Shown: in pieces, positions 24,531-32,568 of the stretch
Position numbering within the stretch: the stretch's first letter is position 1
Layout of the letters: each line of letters starts with the position of its first letter
Assembly (NCBI RefSeq): GCF_009728145.1
Contig: NZ_WOCA01000006.1
Coordinates: 1-64,000 of the forward strand
From: Ornithinibacillus caprae
Lineage (GTDB): Bacteria > Bacillota > Bacilli > Bacillales > Amphibacillaceae
Length of the DNA: 64,000 bases
Direction of reading: 5' to 3'
Notes under the pieces: generated by a model
What the model was told of the DNA's origin: nothing
What the model saw: the letters and a program-made list of their open reading frames with translations, nothing else
Database searches by the model: none
Position numbers and translations under genes: made by a program

Positions 24531-24849
24531 CTTCTAGGTAAGATGAACTGTTTTCCTTTTCTAGATTTAACCTGTGCCTTCAAAGGAGAAAGAAACCTAC
24601 AGGTAAACTCTACTCATCAAAATAAAAGCTTACAAAATAGTGATCTGAAAATGCACATAGAAATCTATTCTACAGCATATACATGTTCGTCAAACGAACC
24701 TTTTGCTATGGGGGGTATTTATCAGAAGTGAAACCTATTCTTATACAAAAAATGAACTCTCCATGTAAATGGTGTTATTTTGGAATACCAAATGATGATT
24801 AGAATGTGTAATTCGGTATTATTTTCATACTATCATAGGAGTGATATGA
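24531..24849. other. 319-base gap, no gene seen
   Basis: I see no ribosome site with a plausible frame, no hairpin terminator and no family repeat. A frame at 24543-24731 lacks both a ribosome site and coding-like composition. Confidence 0.6.
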
Positions 24850-25332
24850 GTGGAGCCAAAGGTAGTTAGAAAGCCATCCTTCCATGTAATTGGGTATCAT
24901 TTTTTAGTGAATTTAAAAGAAATTGAAGAGCAGAACATAGGCGAGAAAGCCTTAATAAGTTTACGGGAAAATGCCCACAAAATCCCTAATAAAAAAGGGG
25001 AGCATGTATATCTCATTCAGGTTTATCCAATGAGGGAGTATTTTAATCCGTATGAAGATAAATTTACCCAAATAATTGGGTATGAGGTATCTGAGCTAGG
25101 AGAAGTACCTGAGGGCGCTATATTTTATACTGTTCCTGAAGGCACCTACGTAACAACCACACACCAAGGACCAGAGTCGGAACTGTATAAAACATATGAT
25201 TATTTATACGGTAAATGGATGACTGATCATCGCTGCATGCCAATAGGTTATGACTTTGAATTATGGGATGAGCGATATAATCCAGAAGAAATGGATAATG
25301 AAATTGATTTGTTTATTGCGATAAACAAATGA
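24850..25332 (+). CDS. GyrI-like / AraC effector-binding domain protein (second of three)
   Basis: The 160-residue product starts at GTG, nine bases after ATAGGAG. It has the SHS2-like pattern (FHVIGYHFLVNLKE, FTQIIGYEVSELGEVPEG, a central TYVTTTHQGPES and the terminal YDFELWDERYN), which is the arrangement of AraC-type effector-binding domains. No DNA-binding domain is attached, so it probably acts as a free ligand-binding protein. It is separated from the first copy by the 319-base gap and from the third by 36 bases. Confidence 0.72.
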   Translation: MEPKVVRKPSFHVIGYHFLVNLKEIEEQNIGEKALISLRENAHKIPNKKGEHVYLIQVYPMREYFNPYEDKFTQIIGYEVSELGEVPEGAIFYTVPEGTYVTTTHQGPESELYKTYDYLYGKWMTDHRCMPIGYDFELWDERYNPEEMDNEIDLFIAINK

Positions 25333-25368
25333 TTTACCGTTACCGAAATAATAGAGGAGATAAACAAA

Positions 25369-25845
25369 ATGTCCAACAAAACAGTACCAGAAATATATAC
25401 AAAAACGCTGAAAGAGATAAAAATAGTAGGAGTACGAATTCAATGTGCTGATGATCAATATGCCGAAAAGATTCCAGAAGCTGTTAAATTAATAACAAAT
25501 AGGCTACATGAGTTTAAGCACCTCGTTCAACCGGTAAAACAAATTGGTGTATTTAAAGTAAATGCTACACAAGAGGAAGATGGGTATTGGGTGGGATTTG
25601 AGGTGTCAAGCTTTGCAGATGTGCCTATGGATATGACCACATTAATTGTTCCTGAACAAATGTACACCGTTTATCAGCATATTGGATCAGCATCAGAAAT
25701 ATTTCCCACGTATGATTTTATTCACCAATGGAGTTCGAAAAATGGGTACAAAAGGCAACCCAATCAGTGGTCGATGGAGATATATAGTAATTGGGAAAAT
25801 CCACAGCAGGTTGATGTGTTGTTATGCGATCCGGTGAAAATGTAA
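25369..25845 (+). CDS. GyrI-like / AraC effector-binding domain protein (third of three)
   Basis: The 158-residue product shows the same fold (KEIKIVGVRIQCADD, GYWVGFEVSSFADVP, YTVYQHIGSASEIFPTY, WSMEIYSNWEN). Sequence similarity to the other two copies is low by eye, so the triplet is old or was assembled from separate sources. AGAGGAG precedes the ATG. A good terminator follows, marking the end of the cluster that began with the sigma factor. Confidence 0.72.
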   Translation: MSNKTVPEIYTKTLKEIKIVGVRIQCADDQYAEKIPEAVKLITNRLHEFKHLVQPVKQIGVFKVNATQEEDGYWVGFEVSSFADVPMDMTTLIVPEQMYTVYQHIGSASEIFPTYDFIHQWSSKNGYKRQPNQWSMEIYSNWENPQQVDVLLCDPVKM

Positions 25846-25860
25846 CAATTTCAAAACAAA

Positions 25861-25891
25861 AGACTGCATTGGCTATTAAACCAGTGCAGTC
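25861..25891. terminator. Terminator closing the sigma-factor/GyrI cluster
   Basis: AGACTGCATTGG and CCAGTGCAGTCT pair (one G-T) with a short loop and a following TTTTATT. Confidence 0.8.
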
Positions 25892-26058
25892 TTTTATTAT
25901 TGAGTGAGCTTTCATATCCTACAGGTTTTTCTATAGAGCTTGAAAAATTCTAAGTGTTTTTTAATCTCATTTCCTCGGCAATAAGTTTTTTTACAAGGAT
26001 ATCTGTTTATACAGTGAGCAAAACCTCGGACAAAGGTTGATTCTAGGAAATAGGTGAG

Positions 26059-26098
26059 CCATCAAATTTTATTTGATGGAAACATTCCTTTTTTGTTA
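26059..26098. terminator. Hairpin with T-run in a 365-base gap
   Basis: CCATCAAAT and ATTTGATGG form a 9-bp stem with a 3-base loop, followed after 11 bases by a T-run. Apart from this and the terminator at 25861-25891, the gap 25846-26210 shows nothing else I can name. Confidence 0.5.
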
Positions 26099-26210
26099 TT
26101 TAGTGTATCACAATTTTAATTTTTTCAAGTTAACCAATACCTTGTATGTACGATAACTAAAAATATAGTATTCTATTAATAACTAATTGTGTGTATAGAG
26201 GAGGGATTGG

Positions 26211-27902
26211 ATGATACGAATGCACAAGGTAAGGATAGTTTTTATCATAATTGCTGTTATCTTGATTGGATGTAAAAACAATACGGACTTGGATTCATCA
26301 TCAGATAATGATACGGAGGAAAAAGATATGGAAGTATCAGTAGAGGTTGAAGAGGATGAATCAGAGATTCAACTTAGTTCGTATGCGGAGGAGATTGGAT
26401 TTTCGCTTATTACTCCTACCAAAAGTGAATTGAATGCCCAAACTACCGTTGATATTCAGGGGGAAATAGAAAAATCACCCGAACTGACTGGAGATCTAAT
26501 TTGGATTGTAATTACACCTAACCATCAAGTAGACGAACTTGTACAGGATGATTTTAACTATTATATTCCTATAAATGAAGGTAAATTTTCTAAAGAACTT
26601 GTCATGCATCATGGTGAGGGGGAATACGAAGTAAGTGTTCGAGTTCCAAGTAATAAATCGGAGGAAGAAGGTAACTTTTACGAGGCAACAAATTTCGTGG
26701 TAATAAATGAGGATCCTACTATACAAAGAGAAGTAGAAATCACACAATACGGAGTAGAAAATAAAATAGAGCTAAGTAACCCGTTGCTTGGATTACAGGA
26801 TGCGTCGGGTAGTGTTAATGTGGAAGGAACGGTTCCTGATGGTTATTTAGGGGATATGGTTCTCTTTCAAGTGGAGAAGGAGAACGAAAGCAAACAAGTA
26901 ATTCTTCCAGTAAAAAATCATACGTTTTCAGGTGATGTGCCTTTATACTTTGGAGAAGGGGTTCATTATATACGTATACAATTATTTAACGGGGAAGATG
27001 AGTTATACTATGATTCCGCAACCTTTTATGCTGACAATCAAACTGCAACCGCATTTGCGGAGATGGAAACCTACAAGACATACACAGAACACGGCATTAC
27101 TCTCTATGAACCTACCTGGAAAGCAGAATCGGAATGGAATCAGGTTGAGTATCCAATTGCAGGGGAGATTGATCCAACGCTTCCAGGAGCCGATAAGATT
27201 TCACATGTTATTGTTACAATGAACTATAAAGACGAAAATTTGGAATCTGGTTATCTAATACCAGTAGAGAACTATAAATTTGAAGGAAATGCTTATTTTC
27301 GATTTGGGCCTGGACAATATGAAGTGATGGTCAATATACCTAGCATGGAGCAGCATGATCAATCGATGTTTTATTTCCAGGCGATAGCTAAAGTTGTACA
27401 TCATGTAAGTAATGTTTCGGATCAACGTGATTTGCTTCCTTCTAGGGGCATTGAATCGAATCATCCTACAATTATTCAACAGGCCGAGTCTATTACTTCT
27501 GGGATTAATAACGAACGAGATAAAGCGAAAGCAATATTTGAGTTTGTAGCGAAGCATGTAGCTTATGATGTGGAAAAAGCCGAAAATGATATTTTTAATA
27601 TCGGTGATAGTGCGTTAACTGTATTAGAATCTGGTATTGGAATTTGTCAGGACTATGCCTTCCTTGCGACAGCATTACTACGTGCTACCGGTATGGAAGC
27701 ACATTATGTGGAAGGATATGCCGGTGAGCGTCATGCTTGGGTAGAGGTGAAAGTCGATAGGGATTGGATTGAAATGGATCCAACATGGGGAGCTGGCTAC
27801 GTCCAAGATGGACAATTCCACTTTAATTACAACGAAGACTACTTTGACCCAGACCCAGCATTTCTAGCAGAAACCCACACCCGAGACGGCATTATGTACT
27901 GA
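26211..27902 (+). CDS. Lipoprotein with a C-terminal transglutaminase-like domain
   Basis: The 563-residue product has a lipoprotein signal peptide (lipobox LIGC, Cys near residue 21), an acidic spacer and three beta-rich repeats (about 60-170, 180-280 and 290-400, each with a GxGxYEVxVxVPS-like edge). The C-terminal transglutaminase-like domain (about 430-540) has its Cys in GICQDYAFLATALLR, His in RHAWVEVKV and Asp in EMDPTW, so the Cys-His-Asp triad is complete. It would be anchored outside the membrane and may act as a peptidase or cross-linking enzyme. GAGGAGGG precedes the ATG. The gene stands alone. Confidence 0.85.
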   Translation: MIRMHKVRIVFIIIAVILIGCKNNTDLDSSSDNDTEEKDMEVSVEVEEDESEIQLSSYAEEIGFSLITPTKSELNAQTTVDIQGEIEKSPELTGDLIWIVITPNHQVDELVQDDFNYYIPINEGKFSKELVMHHGEGEYEVSVRVPSNKSEEEGNFYEATNFVVINEDPTIQREVEITQYGVENKIELSNPLLGLQDASGSVNVEGTVPDGYLGDMVLFQVEKENESKQVILPVKNHTFSGDVPLYFGEGVHYIRIQLFNGEDELYYDSATFYADNQTATAFAEMETYKTYTEHGITLYEPTWKAESEWNQVEYPIAGEIDPTLPGADKISHVIVTMNYKDENLESGYLIPVENYKFEGNAYFRFGPGQYEVMVNIPSMEQHDQSMFYFQAIAKVVHHVSNVSDQRDLLPSRGIESNHPTIIQQAESITSGINNERDKAKAIFEFVAKHVAYDVEKAENDIFNIGDSALTVLESGIGICQDYAFLATALLRATGMEAHYVEGYAGERHAWVEVKVDRDWIEMDPTWGAGYVQDGQFHFNYNEDYFDPDPAFLAETHTRDGIMY

Positions 27903-27910
27903 TGGGAAAA

Positions 27911-27959
27911 AAACGAGGAGTGACAGGCACTCCTCGTTTTTTGTCGTTTTATGTCGATG
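27911..27959. repeat. GTGACAGGCAC-type REP-like element (copy 2), also a terminator
   Basis: AAACGAGGAGTG and CACTCCTCGTTT form a perfect 12-bp stem with a 5-base loop, followed by a T-run and TGTCG repeats. It lies between converging genes and can end transcription of the transglutaminase-like gene. Confidence 0.7.
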
Positions 27960-27968
27960 TGCTAATAA

Positions 27969-28751
27969 TTATTTTTCAAATGTTTTTTCTTCTCCGTATT
28001 CAAGGGTAACAACCTTGGTATCATAATAGCCTTCTAGATAGATACTTAATTCTTTATCTCGATCAATCATCATTTCAACAACAGGGAATGCTTGAAGTAA
28101 ATTTTCTAGCTTTTCTGTTGAAGTTGCTGATTCCTTAGATGGGAAGGTGTGACTAGGAATTACATATTTAACATCTAGTAAATGCTTCACAGCATAGGCT
28201 GCCTCTTTGGGACCCATTGTAAAGTGTCCTGAGGATGAAAGGATTGCTACATCTGGCTGATAGACGTCTTGGATCAATTTCATATCATAGGTTAGTGTGG
28301 TATCCCCAGAATGATAAAGGGTACAGTCTTCTGTAAAATCAAAAACATATCCTGCTGCTTCTCCAGCGTAAGTAGGTGAGCTTTCTGTTTCTCCGTAGGA
28401 AGAAGTGTGTCTTGCTGGTACCATCGTTGCTTTCATATCATCGAAAGAGACAGATCCTCCTAAATTAATCGGGATTACATTTTTAGTTCCTTGTTGTAGT
28501 AAAATTAATGCCAATTCATATTGAGCAATAACCATTACTTCGGGGTTATGCTCTAATATTTTCGTCAGTCCACTTGTATGATCAAAATGACCATGAGTTA
28601 AAAAGATGCCATCAATAGATTGATAAAAGCTTGCGTCATCTAGTTCTTGTGGAAAGCCAGGATTCATATCAATAAAAGGATCAATTAAGTATGTCTTTCC
28701 TTCGTTACTTTTTAATGCATACATTGCGTGACCAAGCCGTAATATCTTCAT
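27969..28751 (-). CDS. UPF0173-type metallo-beta-lactamase-fold hydrolase
   Basis: The 260-residue cytoplasmic protein carries the metal motif THGHFDHT (about 53-60), a further His in PARHTSSYG, Asp in YHSGDTTLTYD and a late His in VIPSHTFPS, all as in the UPF0173 metal-dependent hydrolase family. Substrate is unknown. GGGGGA precedes the ATG at 28751; the TTG codon one triplet earlier is too close to it. Confidence 0.8.
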   Translation of the reverse strand: MKILRLGHAMYALKSNEGKTYLIDPFIDMNPGFPQELDDASFYQSIDGIFLTHGHFDHTSGLTKILEHNPEVMVIAQYELALILLQQGTKNVIPINLGGSVSFDDMKATMVPARHTSSYGETESSPTYAGEAAGYVFDFTEDCTLYHSGDTTLTYDMKLIQDVYQPDVAILSSSGHFTMGPKEAAYAVKHLLDVKYVIPSHTFPSKESATSTEKLENLLQAFPVVEMMIDRDKELSIYLEGYYDTKVVTLEYGEEKTFEK

Positions 28752-28889
28752 CAAATTCCCCCTAAAAATTTATTCTAGTATAAGTGTATTAAGGAGAGCT
28801 TTATTAAGAACGAATTATTTTTAACTTGTGTGGAATGAAACTAAATATAGAACGTATACGTTACTATAAATATAAAAAGGAGTGAGGTA

Positions 28890-29060
28890 ATGGAAAAAAA
28901 TCAAAAAAATAAAAATAAAAGTCATGGATTTGGGATGGCTTACGGGATCGTATTTGGAGTGGTTTTTGGATTTCTATTGAATAATTTAGCTATCGGAATA
29001 GGTATTGGAGTTGCAATAGGTGCCGGGCTAGAAGGATATAATTTGCGTAAAAAGAAATAA
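28890..29060 (+). CDS. Small glycine-zipper membrane protein
   Basis: The 56-residue peptide starts MEKNQKNKNKSHGFG, then has two hydrophobic helices with Gly every few residues (GIVFGVVFGFLL and IGIGIGVAIGAG), and ends YNLRKKK. AAAGGAGTGAGG precedes the ATG. Such glycine-zipper peptides insert in the membrane; no function is known. It stands alone and converges on the phosphatidyltransferase gene. Confidence 0.7.
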   Translation: MEKNQKNKNKSHGFGMAYGIVFGVVFGFLLNNLAIGIGIGVAIGAGLEGYNLRKKK

Positions 29061-29088
29061 CCAGGTTCCTTGAGAGGTAGCCTGGTTA
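29058..29088. terminator. Bidirectional terminator
   Basis: AACCAGG and CCTGGTT pair around a 15-base loop between converging genes; this is a short stem, so efficiency is uncertain. Confidence 0.55.
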
Positions 29089-29095
29089 TCACATC

Positions 29096-29653
29096 CTAAG
29101 CATGACGGTATAACTTTAAAAATTCTGGTATATATAATACAAAGGATAATGTTAGAAAAATACCTGTAATAATCATTAGCATGGTTGCCATATCGGTATT
29201 TATTTCTGGGAAGGCTATTAACATAAACGTTGCCCCATAGAAAACCGCAGTAGAAACTTTACCAAACCACATTGCTCCATCCAGTTTCTTTCCTTTACTC
29301 AAAAGGACAAGGCCATTAACTCCCATAAATAGTTCTTTTACTACAAATAATACAATGAGAATCCAAATATAATCATATCGAAGTAAGAGACATACAATAA
29401 TTGCCATCTGTGTTAGTTTATCTGCAATCGGATCAACTACTTTTCCAAGCTCTGTTATTTGATTGAATTTCCGTGCAATTAACCCATCAAACATATCCGT
29501 GAGTCCAGAAAGTAAAATAATAATTGCAGCTATATAATAGTCTTTCGGCTCTGAAGCTATTATATAATAGAAGACGAAAATTGGGATCAGGATAAGTCGT
29601 ATGTACGATAATATATTAGGAATGGTAAATATCTCTTTCCATGTTACTTTCAC
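29096..29653 (-). CDS. CDP-alcohol phosphatidyltransferase (PgsA-like)
   Basis: The 185-residue membrane enzyme has the family motif DG-x2-AR-x8-G-x3-D-x3-D (DMFDGLIARKFN ... GKVVDPIADK). The sequence IPNILSYIRLILIPIF at the N-terminus is typical of phosphatidylglycerophosphate synthases. GTG at 29653 follows GGGGGGAAATT; the upstream in-frame extension has no homology. It moves a phosphatidyl group from CDP-diacylglycerol to an alcohol, probably glycerol-3-phosphate. The main pgsA of Bacillus usually sits next to cinA/recA, so this may be a second paralogue. Confidence 0.82.
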   Translation of the reverse strand: MKVTWKEIFTIPNILSYIRLILIPIFVFYYIIASEPKDYYIAAIIILLSGLTDMFDGLIARKFNQITELGKVVDPIADKLTQMAIIVCLLLRYDYIWILIVLFVVKELFMGVNGLVLLSKGKKLDGAMWFGKVSTAVFYGATFMLIAFPEINTDMATMLMIITGIFLTLSFVLYIPEFLKLYRHA

Positions 29654-29751
29654 AATAATTTCCCCCCTACAACAAATACGTAATCCATTATATAAAGTTT
29701 CAATAAATATATTGTATCCCTTCTGCAAAAATTTACAAATAACAAAGATTA

Positions 29752-29795
29752 TCAATTCGACAAAATTAGACAAAAACCGAGGAGTGACAGGCACC
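29752..29795. repeat. GTGACAGGCAC-type REP-like element (copy 3)
   Basis: On the minus strand, GGTGCCTGTCAC is followed by TCCTCGG, TTTTTGTC and TGTCGAA. It lies between the divergent pgsA-like and spx genes. Confidence 0.6.
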
Positions 29796-29938
29796 GTTAT
29801 TTAAAAGTTGACTAAAACTAATCACTGTACTAAAATTATACTTAATTAAAGATAAATAAATTAATAGTAATTACACTTCTTGTTAAGGAGTATTTATAGA
29901 GTATTTATATATTTAGTAAGAATAGGAGGCCTTAGAGC

Positions 29939-30343
29939 ATGGGAATGATAAAGTTATTTGTCACACCGAGCTGTACATCTTGCAGAAAAGCTAAATCTTG
30001 GTTGCAAGAGCATAATATACCGTATACAGAACGAAATATCACCTCCGAGCCACTAACAGTAGATGAAATTAAGGAAATATTACGTCTTACAGAAGATGGA
30101 ACAGATGAAATAATTTCAACACGTTCTAAAGTGTTTCAAGAAATGAATGTGGATATTGAACAGCTTTCTATCACTGATTTATATAAGCTAATTCAAGAAA
30201 ATCCAACTATCATTAAAAGACCAATTATACTGGATGATAAACGTCTACAAATAGGTTATAACGAAGATGAAATTCGCAGTTTCTTGCCAAGATCTGTGCG
30301 TACACTGCAATTACAGGAAGCTCAAAAAATAGTTAATTTCTAA
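29939..30343 (+). CDS. spx: Spx-family global stress regulator
   Basis: The 134-residue protein has the ArsC-like fold with the redox CTSC motif at residues 11-14 ([12 protein letters not shown]), [22 protein letters not shown] and [20 protein letters not shown], all hallmarks of Spx. It binds the RNA polymerase alpha subunit and, when the Cys pair is oxidised, activates thiol-stress genes. The paralogue MgsR is less likely given the close match to the Spx central region. AGGAGG precedes the ATG. The gene stands alone with its own terminator. Confidence 0.9.
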   Translation: MGMIKLFVTPSCTSCRKAKSWLQEHNIPYTERNITSEPLTVDEIKEILRLTEDGTDEIISTRSKVFQEMNVDIEQLSITDLYKLIQENPTIIKRPIILDDKRLQIGYNEDEIRSFLPRSVRTLQLQEAQKIVNF

Positions 30344-30345
30344 GC

Positions 30346-30376
30346 AAATCCTATGAAGTAACAAACTTCATAGGAT
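30346..30376. terminator. Terminator after spx
   Basis: AATCCTATGAAGT and ACTTCATAGGATT pair around a 5-base loop and are followed by a long T-run. Confidence 0.9.
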
Positions 30377-30455
30377 TTTTTTATCCACAACTTGTCCACA
30401 ATTATGTATAACTTTCATAGTATTCAAACAAGAATATGACTTGATGAACTAATCA

Positions 30456-30851
30456 CTATAAAAGGGCAATATATACACCAAACATAATAGCTACAATTAT
30501 CATAAAAATCCCAATTAATAGGAGAGATACTTTTGCGGTACGGAAAGTTTGGTTATTAATGGAGTGGAGCTTTTTGATATAACCAATAACTGCTAAAATA
30601 ATGGTCATTACTCCTAGAACAACGGATGAGTATCCAATGAGAATGACTAAGGAATTGCCATTAGATATCGTTGTGTTTTCAGAAGTGAAATGTAAATTAG
30701 TTACGAGAAATCCTACCCCCATAATGGCAATAGCTGTTCGAATCCATGCTAAAAATGTTCGTTCATTGGCAAGATGTTGTTGAATGTATTTTGACTCTAA
30801 CTTCTGAGTTAATTTCTTCTTTTCATCGCTGTTGTTCATTTTATCACTCAC
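30456..30851 (-). CDS. DUF202 (YidH-type) inner-membrane protein
   Basis: The 131-residue product contains QQHLANERTFLAWIRTAIAIMGVG, the DUF202 signature, followed by two more transmembrane helices (three in all, near 45-60, 68-92 and 105-130). Function is unknown. No strong ribosome site is visible; ATG 30851 is taken as the longest start and could be replaced by ATG 30839. Confidence 0.8.
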   Translation of the reverse strand: MSDKMNNSDEKKKLTQKLESKYIQQHLANERTFLAWIRTAIAIMGVGFLVTNLHFTSENTTISNGNSLVILIGYSSVVLGVMTIILAVIGYIKKLHSINNQTFRTAKVSLLLIGIFMIIVAIMFGVYIALL

Positions 30852-30991
30852 TTCAATGCAGGATCCTTATATATTTTTTAATCTCCTCCCTATTTTTATC
30901 CATAAATAATTATTTGTTATGTTGACATTCTCAATAATTAGAATTATACTTTACATAACCAAAAGGTTATACATGGGAGCGAGGAATGTAT

Positions 30992-31303
30992 ATGCCTGAT
31001 ATTTATCGTGCTTTAGGAGACCCAACAAGACGAAAAATTTTACTTATGCTTAAAAGTGGTGATAAAACGCAAAAGGAAATTGTTGCAGCTTTTAATATTT
31101 CGCAGCCTGCAGTAAAAAAACACCTTAAAGTGCTTCTTGACGAACAAATCATCAAAGAACAGATTCATGGTAAATATCGTATATACCATCTGGATCTTCA
31201 TATGTTACAAACTGCATACCAAGAAATGCTTCATGACATCGGAGACCTACTTGATCACAAGCTTCATAGCTTAAAAGATTATATGGAAAAGGGAGAAGAT
31301 TAA
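30992..31303 (+). CDS. ArsR/SdpR-family transcriptional repressor
   Basis: The 103-residue winged-helix protein starts MPDIYRALGDPTRRKILLML, with a recognition helix in FNISQPAVKKHLKVLLDEQII and a wing in HGKYRIYHLD, as in SdpR-like autorepressors. No metal-binding Cys cluster is present. An ATG two codons earlier (30986) is equally possible. The next gene starts one base after its stop codon and encodes an SRPBCC-PDZ protein. ArsR-AHSA1 pairs are common in Bacillus and usually form one operon controlled by the repressor. Confidence 0.85.
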   Translation: MPDIYRALGDPTRRKILLMLKSGDKTQKEIVAAFNISQPAVKKHLKVLLDEQIIKEQIHGKYRIYHLDLHMLQTAYQEMLHDIGDLLDHKLHSLKDYMEKGED

Positions 31304-31996
31304 ATGAGCAAGGTAGAGAGTTCAGTAAAGCGTGATATTGTAGTTCATGCACCGTTAAAAAAGGTTTGGGATGCACTGACTAAACCAGAGCATTTAAATC
31401 GTTGGTACACAAAAGAAGCAAACATTGATTTTCGTGTTGGCGGGTATGGTGAAATGCAACATGGATGGGGAGTTACATCATCAGGTATTTACACTGAAAT
31501 TGAAGAATTGCATCGCTTTGTCTTAGAAGGTAAAAATGGCGATTTTAAAACCATCACAACATTGGAAGAAGTAGATGATGGGGTATGTGTAACAATAGAG
31601 TATCAAACAGCCTTCCACGGTGAAGAAGGGGAATCAGCAAAAGAAAATATGCTCTATGGAACGTATCAATTTTTAAAGAACTTAAAAAGTGTTTATGAGT
31701 CTAATAGGGATAACCGTTCGAAAATGTGGAGGACATCTATTGGAATCATGCATAGGACACATGCTTCAGGTAGTAAAGTTTTAAAAGTTGGTAAGACATC
31801 TGCTGCTAGGGAAGCAGGTATCCTTGCTGGAGATGTTATTGTTGCCGTAGACGGAGAACCTGTGAATGGATATGATTCTTTAGAGAACATTATCCATTCA
31901 AAAGAAGTGAATACAGAAGTACAGTTGATTGTTAAACGTGATGAAGAATTATTAAAGAAAGATTGCAAGATTACAAGTTATCCAGTTCCCTATTAA
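31304..31996 (+). CDS. SRPBCC (AHSA1-like) protein fused to a PDZ domain
   Basis: The 230-residue protein has an AHSA1/SRPBCC lipid- or ligand-binding domain (about 5-130; VHAPLKKVWDALTKPEHLNRW, TTLEEVDDGV). A short basic linker leads to a PDZ domain (about 143-222; VGKTSAAREAGILAGDVIVAVDGEP and NTEVQLIVKRDEE). No signal peptide or protease domain is present, so it should be cytoplasmic. In the usual ArsR-AHSA1 pairs the second gene encodes SRPBCC alone, so the PDZ tail is unusual. It begins one base after the repressor gene. An SRPBCC domain without the C-terminal part would be about 140 residues. Confidence 0.8.
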   Translation: MSKVESSVKRDIVVHAPLKKVWDALTKPEHLNRWYTKEANIDFRVGGYGEMQHGWGVTSSGIYTEIEELHRFVLEGKNGDFKTITTLEEVDDGVCVTIEYQTAFHGEEGESAKENMLYGTYQFLKNLKSVYESNRDNRSKMWRTSIGIMHRTHASGSKVLKVGKTSAAREAGILAGDVIVAVDGEPVNGYDSLENIIHSKEVNTEVQLIVKRDEELLKKDCKITSYPVPY

Positions 31997-32002
31997 TTCT
32001 GT

Positions 32003-32044
32003 GAAAAGTAGTGTTGATACATTTTGTTCAATGCTGCTTTTTTA
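32003..32044. terminator. Terminator after the SRPBCC-PDZ gene
   Basis: AAAAGTAGTGTTGA and TCAATGCTGCTTTT form an imperfect stem with a following T-run. Confidence 0.6.
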
Positions 32045-32091
32045 ATTTGTTACAATAGGTATAATTGATAAAAAAAGAGGCTGGTGTAAGT

Positions 32092-32568
32092 ATGGGGAAA
32101 TGGATTCGACGTATTATAATTCTTGCATCCCTAATTATGTTAATTCCAAATATATTTTCATTTTTTTCGGAACTAGGAAGTGATATTCCAAAACATATAA
32201 GGGATGAGGTCGAGTCAGGTAATGCGATTGTCTATGATGTGAACGAGGAAGTTATCGTAGACCAGGACACAATTAATTTTAAACATGTAGTACGTACAGA
32301 AGATGAAACAATGGTAATCTATGAAGTGCATAAACATGAACCTGGCTGGTCTTTTCCAACTGGAGCGTTGGAGCTTAAAGACGAAGATGGGAATGACTAT
32401 TCCATTCAAGGTGGTGGTTCTGCCGGTAAACCATGGGGATCCATCATAACTATGGGTTACGAACCACTTCCAGAAAATGTAGAATCTATCATTTTAGATT
32501 TTAATTGGTATGACCGTTCTTTCCAATTGGAAGTTTCGTTAATTGGAGAGGGGAATTCACATGGGTAG
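32092..32568 (+). CDS. Unrecognised membrane-anchored protein
   Basis: The 158-residue product starts MGKWIRRIIILASLIMLIPN, a signal-anchor helix, followed by a soluble beta-rich part with GGGSAGKPWGSIITMGYEPLP and a terminal strand FNWYDRSFQLEVSLIG. I do not recognise a family. ATG 32092 is preferred because a longer TTG start would add a sequence without signal character. Its last eight bases overlap the next gene, which also encodes an anchored unknown, so the two are coupled. Confidence 0.65.
   Translation: MGKWIRRIIILASLIMLIPNIFSFFSELGSDIPKHIRDEVESGNAIVYDVNEEVIVDQDTINFKHVVRTEDETMVIYEVHKHEPGWSFPTGALELKDEDGNDYSIQGGGSAGKPWGSIITMGYEPLPENVESIILDFNWYDRSFQLEVSLIGEGNSHG

Noticed and set aside
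24543-24731. A 62-codon frame in the gap between GyrI-like genes
   Set aside because: No ribosome site, and the peptide has a random-like composition.
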